Shown here piece after piece: positions 49,048 to 58,504 of a stretch of DNA of 64,000 nt. Each line of letters opens with the position of its first letter. The first letter of the stretch is position 1. The position numbers and the translations under genes are program-made. The stretch is from Kofleriaceae bacterium (GTDB lineage: Bacteria > Myxococcota_A > Polyangia > Haliangiales > Haliangiaceae), in NCBI GenBank assembly GCA_018057825.1, contig JAGPCY010000021.1, forward strand, positions 89,117 through 153,116. The letters are read 5' to 3'. The notes beneath the pieces are model-generated. The model ran no database searches and was not told where the DNA came from. It saw nothing but the letters and a program-made list of their open reading frames with translations.

Positions 49048-49336
49048 TCGAAGGGAGGCTCCGCGAGCGCGCCTAACCAGATCTTCTGGCTCTTTTCACA
49101 GCGGCTCTCTCGACGAGATTGCGCCACGGCAGGTCAAGATTGACTCGCCTAGCCGAGGTCGGCGACCGTGCAAGCGATTGATATTGCTGCAAGGGTACGT
49201 CGACATTGTGGGGTGGAGCTTGTCACCAAGCCTCCCTCAGCCGGGCCAGGTCCCGGCTGAGCCTCACCCCCGAGGGGGCTTGCCAAGAGATCCCCGGATG
49301 GCTAAGCATGGGACCGTAACCAGTCGAGAGGGACCT

Positions 49337-49750
49337 GTGGCGAATCCGCGCGCGTTCATAAGCTTCGACTTCGACAACAACGAGCGGGAGAGGAACCTCT
49401 TCGCTGGCCAGTGCAGCTCGAAGTCGCCGACGCCGTTCTCGGCGCAGGATTGGTCCTCGAAGGAACCGCTGCCCCAGCGTCAGTGGGAGGACCTGATCCG
49501 CGAAAAGATCGGCCGCTGCCACGTTATGTTCGTGCTCATCGGCCGTAGCACGCATCGAGCGGCTGGTGTCGCGAAGGAGATCCAGATGGCGATCGCGCAG
49601 AACGTCCCGTTCTGCGGCGTCTACGTCGACGGCGCCAACAGCTCAACGCCGCTGCCGGAAGGCCTCGCCCGCAACCGCACTGTCACCTGGGACTGGCCGT
49701 CGATCGCGCACGCGGTCGACGTGATGATGAAACAGGGAAAGAACAAGTGA
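49337..49750 (+). CDS. ThsB-like TIR-domain protein
   Basis: The 137-residue single-domain protein matches the MTH538/ThsB TIR-like family (PF08937). It begins PRAFISFDFDNN (strand A and BB-loop side), continues REKIGRCHVMFVLIGRSTHRA, and has the candidate catalytic Glu81 in VAKEIQMAI, then VPFCGVYVDG. In Thoeris systems such proteins sense phage and make a cyclic ADP-ribose-type signal from NAD. I chose GTG 49337 behind GAGAGGGA; ATG 49298 is an in-frame alternative that adds 13 residues. Its stop overlaps the GTG of the caspase gene, so it is the first gene of a four-gene operon. Confidence 0.83.
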   Translation: MANPRAFISFDFDNNERERNLFAGQCSSKSPTPFSAQDWSSKEPLPQRQWEDLIREKIGRCHVMFVLIGRSTHRAAGVAKEIQMAIAQNVPFCGVYVDGANSSTPLPEGLARNRTVTWDWPSIAHAVDVMMKQGKNK

Positions 49751-50739
49751 GCGTCCGCAAGGCGGCGTTCCTCGTCGGCGTCGACGACTACCGAGTCAAG
49801 CCGCTCTCTGGCTGCGTCAACGACGTCGCGGCTATGGAGAAACTGCTCTCCAGGAACGAGGATGGATCTCCCAACTTCCAGTGCCTGTCGCTGACGGCCC
49901 CGCGCAGCCCAGGAGGCGGACCGGAAGTCGTGACGCGCAGCAGCCTTCGCCGAACGCTAGAGGAGGTCTTGGCCAAGCGCGTCGACATGGCGTTGTTTTA
50001 CTTCTCGGGCCACGGCACCATCACCTCGCGTGGGGGACTGCTCGTCAGCCAAGACGTGACACGTGACGACGAAGGCGTGCCGATGTCGGAGATCGTTGCG
50101 GCGGCGAACGAATCGAAGATCGAGCAGGTCACGATCATCGTGGATGCGTGCTTTAGTGGCCAGCTGGGTGGGGTTGCGGCGGTCAAGGACGACCACGCCG
50201 TGCTCCGCGAAGGCGTCGCGATCATCGCGGCCAGCTCGCCCGACGAAACATCGATGGAGCGCGCCGGCCGCGGGGTGTTCACGTCCCTCGTCTGCGGCGC
50301 TCTCGAAGGAGGCGCGGCCGACGTGATGGGAGAAGTCACGTCGGCGAGCATCTACGCGTACGCGGAGCAGGCGCTCGGCCCACTCGATCAGCGCCCGATG
50401 TACAAGGCGAACGTTGCGAGGCTGTCGCCGTTGCGCACGTGCCGACCGATCGTCGAGCCGGCGGTCCTGCGCAAGCTCTCGGACTACTTCGCCACCGCCG
50501 ACTACGTGTACCACTTGGATCCCGCGTACGAGCCCGACCGATCGCAGCACCCCAAGGGTACGGTTCCGGATCCCGCGAAGGAGGCCATCTTCGGGCACCT
50601 TCAGCAGTTCCGCGCGGCACGCCTGCTCGAACCGGTCGCCGAGGCTCACATGTACTTCGCCGCCATGCGGTCCAAGTCGTGCCGGCTGACCCCGCTTGGT
50701 CGCTTCTACTGGAAACGGGCCAAGGATGGGCGCCTTTGA
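49747..50739 (+). CDS. Caspase-like protease with C-terminal extension
   Basis: The 330-residue protein has a complete peptidase C14 (caspase/metacaspase) domain over ~1-230. It begins RKAAFLVGVDDY, has the catalytic His89 in YFSGHGT and Cys135 in IIVDACFSG, and keeps AASSPDETSME and GVFTSLV segments. Residues ~235-330 are a separate region (LSDYFATADYVYHL, then FGHLQQFRAARLLEP, then LTPLGRFYWKRA) with a winged-helix flavour at its end. It could be the signal-binding or substrate-recruiting part. In caspase-type Thoeris the protease is activated by a TIR-made nucleotide and cuts host proteins. GTG start overlaps the TIR stop; its own stop overlaps the TTG of the SLOG gene. Confidence 0.9.
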   Translation: MSVRKAAFLVGVDDYRVKPLSGCVNDVAAMEKLLSRNEDGSPNFQCLSLTAPRSPGGGPEVVTRSSLRRTLEEVLAKRVDMALFYFSGHGTITSRGGLLVSQDVTRDDEGVPMSEIVAAANESKIEQVTIIVDACFSGQLGGVAAVKDDHAVLREGVAIIAASSPDETSMERAGRGVFTSLVCGALEGGAADVMGEVTSASIYAYAEQALGPLDQRPMYKANVARLSPLRTCRPIVEPAVLRKLSDYFATADYVYHLDPAYEPDRSQHPKGTVPDPAKEAIFGHLQQFRAARLLEPVAEAHMYFAAMRSKSCRLTPLGRFYWKRAKDGRL

Positions 50740-51221
50740 TCGTCGGCGTCACAGGGCATCAGGATCTGGGCGGGCCTGTCGGCTTCGCGTGGGTTCGCCG
50801 CGCGCTTGCCGACCAAGTGGCACAGTGCCACCCAACGTCCGGCTTGACGTGTCTTGCGGCAGGTGCCGATCAAGTCTTCGCCGACGTCCTCGACGCAGCG
50901 GGCATTCCGTTTGAGGTGGTGGTGCCCTGTACTGGCTACGAGGACTCGTTCGCGAGTCTCGAGGCGCGCAGCGCGTTCGAGTCACTTCTGCAGCACGGGC
51001 GCCACGTTGTGCGCCTTCCGTATCCCGCGCCCAGCGAGGAGGCGTTCTTCGCTGCGGGCCGCTACATCGTTGCACACTGCGAGCTCCTCTTCGCCGTTTG
51101 GAACGGACTGCCGGCGCGCGGGCTCGGCGGTACTGGCGATGTTGTTGCCTACGCCGTCGCAGCACATCGCCCGTGGATTCATATCGACCCCCGCGATCGC
51201 TCCATCCACGTTCACAAGTGA
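50736..51221 (+). CDS. SLOG-domain nucleotide-sensor protein (TTG start)
   Basis: The 161-residue protein is a stand-alone SLOG (SMF/DprA-LOG) Rossmann-like domain. It has VGVTGHQD at the first loop, LAAGADQVFADVL, then LPYPAPSEEAFFAAGRYIVAHCELLFAVWNG and GGTGDVV (131-137), the usual ligand-binding blocks. SLOG domains bind nucleotide signals such as cyclic ADP-ribose in ThsA. A TTG at 50736 overlaps the caspase TGA (TTGA) and sits about nine bases after AAGGATGGG; no better start is available without entering non-SLOG sequence. It probably acts as signal sensor or sink between the TIR proteins and the caspase. Confidence 0.78.
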   Translation: MIVGVTGHQDLGGPVGFAWVRRALADQVAQCHPTSGLTCLAAGADQVFADVLDAAGIPFEVVVPCTGYEDSFASLEARSAFESLLQHGRHVVRLPYPAPSEEAFFAAGRYIVAHCELLFAVWNGLPARGLGGTGDVVAYAVAAHRPWIHIDPRDRSIHVHK

Positions 51222-51233
51222 CAGAAGGTAGCC

Positions 51234-51785
51234 ATGTCCATCGCAACGTTCGACGAGCTGCTTCGGAACTCACCAACCCTTCGCGAGGACACGGTCAAGC
51301 TCGCAAAGTCGCTGGCGAGCAAGAACCTGTTCTTGTCGCACTCACTGTCCGACTTGCAGCCCGCCAAAGACGCGCTCGCGCTCCTCGAGTCGCACGGCGC
51401 CACCGTGTACCTTGATCTCGAAGACATCGGCATCCGTTCGGCCTCCCCGGACGTCGCTCAGCGGTTGCGGAAGGCGATCGAGACCTGCCGTCGTCTGGTG
51501 GTGATCGTCACCGAGAACACGCAGACCTCTCGCTGGATCCCGTGGGAGGTAGGACTTTGCGATGCGTTCGCGGGAACCGAGCGCGTCGCGCTTTTTCCTC
51601 TGCGACCGTCCGCTTCCGCGAGCGAACTCTGGATTCGCCAAGAGTACTTCGATCTCTACCCGCGAATCGAACGCCACACGGCCTCCTACGGCACACAGAC
51701 CGAGTGGGCCGTGCGCAATCCGAACGGTCACTACTCGCCCCTCGCAGCGTGGCTCTCCCAGACGAAGCCGTCACCGCTGCGTTGA
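51234..51785 (+). CDS. TIR-domain protein, second TIR of the operon
   Basis: The 183-residue protein has a ~30-residue helical N-terminus and a TIR_2-type domain: NLFLSHSLSDLQPAKDAL (31-48), ATVYLDLEDIGI, LVVIVTENTQTSRW and the NADase Glu105 in PWEVGLCDA. It differs clearly from the ThsB-like protein at the start of the operon. It may be the NAD-consuming effector or a second signal maker. ATG 51234 follows GAAGG and lies 12 bp after the SLOG stop. The operon appears to end here; the next gene is convergent, 375 bp away. Confidence 0.88.
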   Translation: MSIATFDELLRNSPTLREDTVKLAKSLASKNLFLSHSLSDLQPAKDALALLESHGATVYLDLEDIGIRSASPDVAQRLRKAIETCRRLVVIVTENTQTSRWIPWEVGLCDAFAGTERVALFPLRPSASASELWIRQEYFDLYPRIERHTASYGTQTEWAVRNPNGHYSPLAAWLSQTKPSPLR

Positions 51786-52160
51786 ACATCGCGCGCCCCT
51801 CATCTTCTTCGCCGAGTGCCTCCGATGGCGCGCATGCGGCCGGTCTTCCACCACCGACCGTGGCGGATCGAGCGGGCCAGTCTGTCAAGCGCCATTACAA
51901 CTGCCCCCCGTAGCGCCGCTAGTCCCGACCCCACCCAGGTGTTCAGTGCTTGGGTTGTTCTTGTTTGAGCCGAGGATCGGCGCAGTCGATCCCGTGACTG
52001 GGGATCTCAACAGCCTGCTAGACCGCGGCACGGCCGAGTGGAAGCGGACGGCTATCGCGGCGGCCGCCGAACGTCCGGGCGCGGGCGGCTCGGCGCCTGC
52101 CACGACCGTCAGGTCCAGGTCAAGGCGCGCGCCGGGGGCGGTCGACCGGACGCTCACCGG
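51786..52160. other. Convergent intergenic region between the two defence cassettes
   Basis: The 375 bp between the TIR gene and the 3' end of the 1788-residue protein hold no gene that I can support. A minus-strand frame at 51885-52157 (about 90 codons) begins directly after the large gene's stop, but it has no ribosome site and no recognisable family. No attachment site or tRNA is seen. Confidence 0.5.
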
Positions 52161-55100
52161 CTATCGGCCCGCGTCCGACGCCAACCAGGTACGCCACTGG
52201 TCAGGAAATCGGAGCTTTATTGTGTCAGCAAGATCACACGCGCGGCTTACGATCTGGCGAGCCTCAGCCAGGTCTTCTGGCGATCCGCGCCTGCGGAGAA
52301 GCTCGCCAAGATTGAACAAGCCAACCGAAAGTTCGCGCATCCCCAGCCGCTCGAAAACCGGAATGAGGCCGCGCCGAATCCGTAACCCCTCATCGAACGA
52401 ACCCTGGGCGGCTAGAAGATCTGCGACCTTTCCCATTGTGACTGCTCGCTCACGGGCAGCGCCCAACCGCTCAAATACGGGCAACTGCTCCTCCCGCCGA
52501 ATTCGCAGGGCCTCATTGATCTCACCCCGAGCCTCTAGGATGTCCGCGATCTGCCCCATCGTGACCGCCCTCTCGCGGACGTCCCCTAGCCGATCGTACA
52601 CCGGCAACTGCTCCTCGCGACGAATCCGCAGGGCTTCGTCGAGGTCGCCTTGGGCCACCAGCACGTCAGCGATCTTCCCAATCGTGACTGCGCGCTCGTG
52701 GACAGCCCCCAGACGCTCGAAGACCGGAAGAATCGCCCTGAGACCTACCAGGGCCTCTTCGCGGTGCCCGGCAGCGATCAGGAGATCCGCAATCTTACCT
52801 CGCGCGACCGCGCTCTCGCGCATGTCACCAACTTGTTCGAACACGAGTGGAAGCCCCTGTTGGATCCGCAGAGCCTCATCGACCTCGCCTCGAGCGGCCA
52901 GGATATCTACCACCCTCCCCAGAGTGACCGCGTGTTCGTGAGCCGCCCCCAATCGCTCAAACGCGGGAAGCATGTCCTCTCGGAGAATCTGCAGAGCGCC
53001 GTCAAGGTCGCCCCGGAAGGCCAACATTCTAGAGATCTGCCCCTTCGCAACCGCGCGCGAGTAGGCGTCCCCAATTCGCTCGAACACCGGAATACTCGCC
53101 AGTCGAATCCGCAGGGCTTCATCAACGTCGCCGCGAGTCTCCAGAATGTCAGCAATCTTACTCCGCGTGATCTCTTGCTGCCGGACTTCCCCCAACCGCT
53201 CGTACACCGGCAATTGTTCGGACCGACGGATTCTAAGAGCCTCATCGAGATCGCCCCGCGCGACGAGGACATCCGCGCGAAGTCCGTGGGCCATGGCACG
53301 GATTCGATCATCCCCCCTTGCATCTAGATGCTCAGCCGCCGCCAGCACCTCGTCGTTGATCCCTACTCGTTGCGCGAGTCTGGCCCGGGCCCAAAGCAAG
53401 TCCGTAGAAGCGGTCGCCTCAACGACCTCTCGCACACGCGCTAGCCATGGAACAGCTGGCCCACGACTGATCGCGAACTGCCAGCAAGCTGGCGCGACCC
53501 GCGCAACCTCGTCGTCCCCCGCCTGGCGGAGCCACGCCGCGATCGTCGCCTGCTCGCGTGCAAGCAGGTCCCAGCGCGCCCCGCGGTCCTCGTCGTCCGC
53601 TCGTCCGCTCGCCGCGATCCAGTCGCCGACCCGCGTCCAGACACCCGCGCGCTCGTTCTCCTTGCGCAAGAACTCCGCGACAAGCGGGTGAACTGACCAC
53701 GCGCCCTCTGGCCGACGCTCGGATCGCGGCACGCGATGCACGAGCGACAACGCCGCAGCGACCGAGATGAACTCGACGAACGCATCCTGATCGAGCCCTG
53801 TGAAGGCCGCCCCGAGCGAGGACTCGAACCCCTCGGGCACGGTCCAGCCGAGCCGGGCCAACGCCGGCCCCCAATTCGTCCCGCGCCGCGCCCCCTCGGC
53901 CAGGAGCATCTCCTTCGACACCGCAAACGACGCGGAGATCACGCCACGAGAGCGGTCCGCCGTCAGCGGGTCCGCCGGATCGACGTGCTCCAGGCTTAGC
54001 CCCGAGTCAGACAGGTGCTTCAGGATTGCCTCGACGGCGTACCCTCGCCCGAGGTAGCCGGCCGCCAGGTGCAACGCGAGCGGCAGCCCCCCGACGCTCA
54101 CCGCCAGCCGTCGCAGGTCGCCGTCCGGTGGTGCATCAGCCCCCAGCTCTTGCCGCAGCAGCGCGACCGCGTCCGCCGGCGAGAAGCACGCCACCTCGAC
54201 GCGATGCCACCCGGCGCCTTCGCTCGCCCCCAGCGCGGTGTACCGGCCGGTCACGATCGCCGGATTCCTCGGCAGCTCCCGGAGCAACGCGGCCACGGCC
54301 CTCGCTGCGTCTTCCCCGTCGACGTTGTCGACGTAGACGAGTACGCGCATCGTCTCAAGCCGCATCGGGATCTCGCTGACGGGGGTCCGGTCGGTATCGA
54401 TGCCGGCCTGCGCCGCCAGCGTCAGCAACCCGACCGTGGGCTCCGCCGGCCGCAGCGGATCGAGCACCCACCGACACACCTTCCCGAAGCGCCCGCCGTT
54501 CCGCGCGCACCACTGCTCCACGAGGAACGTCTTTCCCACACCGGGCATCCCCTGCACCGCGACCACAGCCACCCGCGGGCCAATGCCGGCTGCGAACCCC
54601 GCATCGATCGCCCGCAGCTCTGCCTCCCGCCCGAAGAACGAATCTGCTCGCGGAATCGAGAACGCGAGGCCTGGCCGCGGGCCCTTCTCGACCTTCCATC
54701 CGCCGTCCTCATGCACCAGCCGCAGCCGCCCGCCCGGCGCGTTCCGGTACAGCAACGCGTCATCCCCCCAGAACAGCCCGTTGCGCTCCGCCCAGCCGCG
54801 GAACCGAATCGCCGCCCGCACCGGCCGCCCCGCATCGGTCAGCTCGACATCGATCACCTGGAACGCGTTGGGGTACCGCAACCCCTCGTCGCCCTCGTAC
54901 AGGCACCCGGCCGCCAGGACCAGCAGCTTGTGGTCCGGGCTCGCCCACGGCTCCACCGCGGCCTCGTGCTGGTGACCATGCAGCACCAGATCCACCCGGT
55001 CCGCCAGCAGCCGCCGCGCGCGCTCACCGTCGGCGAGGTCCGCGAACCGATGGTGCATCAGCGCCAGCCGGAACCCGTCGAGCGGCGCGCCAGCGTCATC

Positions 55101-57527
55101 GTTCGTGAGCATCCCGACCTGGTGCTCGGTCAGGTAGAGCTTCCCGCTGTCGTCGTCTCCGCCGCACAGCCACGATGTGTCGAGCCCGACGATCCACAGC
55201 GGCGCCGCGAGCCCCACGAGCTCGACCCGCTGCTGGTAGCCCAACCGCCCATGCCGGTGCCGCCACGGCGCCAGCTCGCCCCGGCCCAGGTCGTCGCAGA
55301 CCGCGCGCCAGAACGCTTGCTGCCGGGTCGCCACCGCATCCCGCCACCCGTCCACCAGCCCCGGCGGCACCTTTCCCCCGGCCATCCAATCGGACCCGGC
55401 GCGCCCGGTCCCACTAAACCCGGCGCGCAAGCCCGTCCACGCGTCGCTAGCTTCACCGCGCGCGATGTCGTGGTTCCCCGGCACCAAGAACAGCCGCTCG
55501 ATCGGCACACCAACCCGCTCGCAGGTCCGACGCAAGAACGCCACCGCCAGCGGGTAGTCCGTCGAGTCCCCCCAATCGCCCAGGTCCCCCGTGAACGTCA
55601 CCACATCGATCGGAACCCCGTCGTCGCGCAACGCGTCCAGGTTCCGCTCCCACTCTGCGCCCAGCACGCGCCAGCGGCCGGCCGCGTCCCGCCTCGCTCG
55701 TTCCTTCTGCGGCCCGTCCGCGCTCCGCGCGTGCAGGTCCGAGATGTGAAGGATCCGCAGCGTCCGCCCCAGTCGCGGCGCGGCTTCTCGCGGATGCAAA
55801 GAGATAGATTCGCAGTCCGTCTCGAGTCGAACGGCTCTACCCGGCAGCAGGGCCACCTTGGCTCCAGGGACAAGTCGAATCGGTCGACCTTCACTCCACC
55901 TGCCGGCCTGGGGCAACCAATGCCGTACGTATACGACCGGCCGGGCCGCCGAAAGCGAGGCAAGTCGAACCCCAAGGACATCAGCCAGCCCGCCCCCAGC
56001 AGAATCACCTGTCACGAAACGAAGGGACTCCCCGTAGCCGTATACCCTCCACATCGTCGCCTCGACTTCGCCAGCATTGGCACGAACTTCTCTTGCCTCG
56101 ACTTCCGATGGAAGCGGAACGAGCGTGTCTGCAAGAAGCCTCGCCCACGCAGGGGCAAGCCACGGATGGCTACCAAAAGAACCATGCGGCAACGTCCGAA
56201 GGAGCCGTGCAGCCACACCGGCAACGGAAGAAGCCAGGTCAGAATCAGACCCCGAGCCACATACTGTCGCAACAAGTCTCCGCACCCAGGAAGACCCAAC
56301 CCCTTCAGGAGAGTCACCCAGCCCCCACTCCTTCCAAAGGAACTCCTCTGACATACGCAGCGCCGCCGGTGTTGACCGATGCCACGCCCGAATTACCGAC
56401 ACCAGACTCAGCAAATCAGAATGAGCCCCCTGCCGAAGAAGCTCCTCTACAAGCGCCTTGCGACTCTCGGGCCTCACCACAATGCCAAGGCCATCCGATG
56501 CCTCAATCTCCACCGAAACACCAACACGACTCTCAATCACTGCCCCGCCAGCAATCGCTGGCGCATGCAACCTCAACGCACGCACTAAACCATGTGAAGC
56601 GTGACCGGCCAGCGAAACCCGCTGCAGCAGAGCCCGCACCGAGCGGCTCACATCACCGTCGGCCCGGCCTGCCGACCGCTCCCAGCAGATCGCTTGCCAC
56701 AAACCCTGACCATAGGCACTTTGCCGTTCACGCGACCATGGCACCAGCGCACAACAAGCGACACCCGACTCAACCAGTGCAGCCCCGATCTCAGACCATT
56801 TCGCGATAGCGTCGCCACACGAAAGAAAACCGAGATCAGTCAAGGCAAACACGACCGCGCCGCCTGGCACTATCAGGCCCTCAACTCTGCGCTCGTCAAC
56901 GACGTGCACATCCACCACAACACCACAACGCCCCAGAGACCGAATGACCTCCTGCTGGTCACAGAAGAATGGCGACAGGTGCGCCGAACGATCCACCAAT
57001 ACCACCAACCGTCTGGGCCAACGGATATTCACAGAGCCAGGAAGTGCGCCATCAAGCTCAAACCTCGACGCCTTCCTCACAATAGCAGCCACATCAAGCT
57101 TGAACGCCCGGCTGCGAACTGCGAGCACATTGAGCATCTGCGGCCAGAGCCAAGACCAGTTCGAGATCGGCGAACCAACTGGCTCGTGCCATTCCCCATC
57201 CAGCTCGCTCAATCCGAGCGGCTTCGCAAGACCAGCATCGACAGCGATAGACCCATGCCGTCCACTGCCGCCACCAGTCTCCTTTCGCACCTCAATCTGC
57301 ATCGTCCAGGACGAATCGCTATTGATGTCGAGCCCCAGCGACGCCACTCCCTCGCGGAATCGACTCTCTGCACCGCCGAGCGGCACCCCAGCCCGGACAG
57401 GAGCGCGCCTTTCAAACCCACAAAGTTCCGCGGTCTCTTCAAGCAAGTTGCCCTGCGGCACCCCCAGGCAAGCCAGGGCGCGCAACAGATCCGCATATCC
57501 AACGACGGAGCGTCCGCGCCGGCTCAT
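52161..57527 (-). CDS. vWA-like/metallophosphoesterase/NB-ARC/TPR fusion protein of a MoxR conflict system
   Basis: The 1788-residue protein has four modules. Residues ~1-350 resemble the SAV_2336-type vWA-like domain that partners MoxR ATPases (LDVAAIVRKASRFELDG, then LVVLVDRSAHLSPF near 165-180, a DxSxx MIDAS-like site). Residues ~585-880 are a calcineurin-like phosphoesterase with ISDLH, TGDLGDWG, PGNHDIARG near 683 and HGHQHEA near 847. Residues ~975-1290 are an NB-ARC-type STAND ATPase with FFGREAEL and Walker A GMPGVGKT near 994, then VLVYVDNVD. Residues ~1400-1780 are about nine ~40-residue TPRs (pattern RGDLDEALRIRR-EQLPVYERLG). Its ATG overlaps the MoxR stop. It likely joins target sensing, oligomerisation and a nuclease or phosphatase output in one chain. 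Confidence 0.88.
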   Translation of the reverse strand: MSRRGRSVVGYADLLRALACLGVPQGNLLEETAELCGFERRAPVRAGVPLGGAESRFREGVASLGLDINSDSSWTMQIEVRKETGGGSGRHGSIAVDAGLAKPLGLSELDGEWHEPVGSPISNWSWLWPQMLNVLAVRSRAFKLDVAAIVRKASRFELDGALPGSVNIRWPRRLVVLVDRSAHLSPFFCDQQEVIRSLGRCGVVVDVHVVDERRVEGLIVPGGAVVFALTDLGFLSCGDAIAKWSEIGAALVESGVACCALVPWSRERQSAYGQGLWQAICWERSAGRADGDVSRSVRALLQRVSLAGHASHGLVRALRLHAPAIAGGAVIESRVGVSVEIEASDGLGIVVRPESRKALVEELLRQGAHSDLLSLVSVIRAWHRSTPAALRMSEEFLWKEWGLGDSPEGVGSSWVRRLVATVCGSGSDSDLASSVAGVAARLLRTLPHGSFGSHPWLAPAWARLLADTLVPLPSEVEAREVRANAGEVEATMWRVYGYGESLRFVTGDSAGGGLADVLGVRLASLSAARPVVYVRHWLPQAGRWSEGRPIRLVPGAKVALLPGRAVRLETDCESISLHPREAAPRLGRTLRILHISDLHARSADGPQKERARRDAAGRWRVLGAEWERNLDALRDDGVPIDVVTFTGDLGDWGDSTDYPLAVAFLRRTCERVGVPIERLFLVPGNHDIARGEASDAWTGLRAGFSGTGRAGSDWMAGGKVPPGLVDGWRDAVATRQQAFWRAVCDDLGRGELAPWRHRHGRLGYQQRVELVGLAAPLWIVGLDTSWLCGGDDDSGKLYLTEHQVGMLTNDDAGAPLDGFRLALMHHRFADLADGERARRLLADRVDLVLHGHQHEAAVEPWASPDHKLLVLAAGCLYEGDEGLRYPNAFQVIDVELTDAGRPVRAAIRFRGWAERNGLFWGDDALLYRNAPGGRLRLVHEDGGWKVEKGPRPGLAFSIPRADSFFGREAELRAIDAGFAAGIGPRVAVVAVQGMPGVGKTFLVEQWCARNGGRFGKVCRWVLDPLRPAEPTVGLLTLAAQAGIDTDRTPVSEIPMRLETMRVLVYVDNVDGEDAARAVAALLRELPRNPAIVTGRYTALGASEGAGWHRVEVACFSPADAVALLRQELGADAPPDGDLRRLAVSVGGLPLALHLAAGYLGRGYAVEAILKHLSDSGLSLEHVDPADPLTADRSRGVISASFAVSKEMLLAEGARRGTNWGPALARLGWTVPEGFESSLGAAFTGLDQDAFVEFISVAAALSLVHRVPRSERRPEGAWSVHPLVAEFLRKENERAGVWTRVGDWIAASGRADDEDRGARWDLLAREQATIAAWLRQAGDDEVARVAPACWQFAISRGPAVPWLARVREVVEATASTDLLWARARLAQRVGINDEVLAAAEHLDARGDDRIRAMAHGLRADVLVARGDLDEALRIRRSEQLPVYERLGEVRQQEITRSKIADILETRGDVDEALRIRLASIPVFERIGDAYSRAVAKGQISRMLAFRGDLDGALQILREDMLPAFERLGAAHEHAVTLGRVVDILAARGEVDEALRIQQGLPLVFEQVGDMRESAVARGKIADLLIAAGHREEALVGLRAILPVFERLGAVHERAVTIGKIADVLVAQGDLDEALRIRREEQLPVYDRLGDVRERAVTMGQIADILEARGEINEALRIRREEQLPVFERLGAARERAVTMGKVADLLAAQGSFDEGLRIRRGLIPVFERLGMRELSVGLFNLGELLRRRGSPEDLAEARQIVSRACDLADTIKLRFPDQWRTWLASDAGR

Positions 57528-58504
57528 TCGCCCTGGAGTCCTTTCAGCCCCCCATCTCGATCACGTGGTGCAGGGGCGTGTTTCCGAATAGCAAACTCAG
57601 CAATCTCCTCCAGCAACGCTCCGTCTTTGTCCAGTCTGATAGCCGCATCAACAAGGTCGATATACTCGGCCACACCAGGCGGCGACGACACCGACACCGC
57701 GAGCTCCTGACGGGCTTTCACGATGATCTGCGCTGCCCTTTCGAGCACACCCACCGCATCACGGTCTGGAAAATGCGCACACCCCCTGCGGATCAGTTCT
57801 TTAGTCAATGCGGCGGGACCGTCGGGCAGGGTCAAATGCAACACAAGGCATCGCCGAAGAAACGCATCAGGCAGCGCGCGCTCCTCATTGGTCGTGAAGA
57901 CGACCAGAAGTGGTCGATGGTCGTCCAGCGCGACCGACTGCACTGGCGTATCAAAGCGTCGCCGCGCAAGCGCCTCTAGAAGAGCGTTTGGGACTGAGCT
58001 ATCTGCCTTGTCAATTTCATCCACGAGCAGCACCGTGCCCGCGGGCATGTCGACAGACTCGCTCTTGCCGCCTCCGCGAACTCGCCCCATCTGCTCATTT
58101 GCTGTCTTCCAACTAAAGGCCCACCACAACGGACCCGGGACGATATACCGTTCACGCCCCAGCGGCTCAGGAGCACTCCGCTCAACATGTGCGTCGGCGA
58201 AGCGCTGAACAAGGTCTTCGCGGTACAGAAGGTCTCGGGTCTCTGTATCGGCATCGACTGCGAACGGGCGAAACTCCCACCCCAAGTCTATCGCTGCAGC
58301 CTCAGCGAGCTGCGTTTTCCCCAGTCCCGGCTCACCCCGTACGAGCAAGGGCCTCCTCGCAGCCAGCGCAGCGTTGATTGCCAGCGCGGACTGGCGATCC
58401 AGCACATGGACGAAGCGGATCACCTCTTGCGCCACGGAGGCGACACGCTCGACAGTGCGGTACTCGTTGGCCGCAGGCACATCCATCACTTGCATCATAT
58501 TCAC
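57524..58504 (-). CDS. MoxR-family AAA+ ATPase
   Basis: The 326-residue ATPase has Walker A GEPGLGKT (57-64), Walker B TVLLVDEIDKA, sensor 1 FTTNEERALPDAFLRRC and a C-terminal lid. MoxR ATPases remodel vWA-domain partners; here the partner is the vWA-like large protein encoded next. It starts with GTG 58504 overlapping the protease stop (GTGA), or with ATG 58498 behind AGAGG; its stop overlaps the large gene's ATG. Codons are less GC-biased than in the flanking chromosome. Confidence 0.93.
   Translation of the reverse strand: MNMMQVMDVPAANEYRTVERVASVAQEVIRFVHVLDRQSALAINAALAARRPLLVRGEPGLGKTQLAEAAAIDLGWEFRPFAVDADTETRDLLYREDLVQRFADAHVERSAPEPLGRERYIVPGPLWWAFSWKTANEQMGRVRGGGKSESVDMPAGTVLLVDEIDKADSSVPNALLEALARRRFDTPVQSVALDDHRPLLVVFTTNEERALPDAFLRRCLVLHLTLPDGPAALTKELIRRGCAHFPDRDAVGVLERAAQIIVKARQELAVSVSSPPGVAEYIDLVDAAIRLDKDGALLEEIAEFAIRKHAPAPRDRDGGLKGLQGE

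Noticed and set aside
51885..52157. About 90-codon minus-strand frame directly after the 1788-residue gene
   Set aside because: No ribosome site, low-complexity composition and no family resemblance; more likely untranslated 3' region.
54015..56351. 778-codon plus-strand frame inside the large fusion gene
   Set aside because: Antisense to the phosphoesterase and NB-ARC domains, which have intact motifs on the minus strand.
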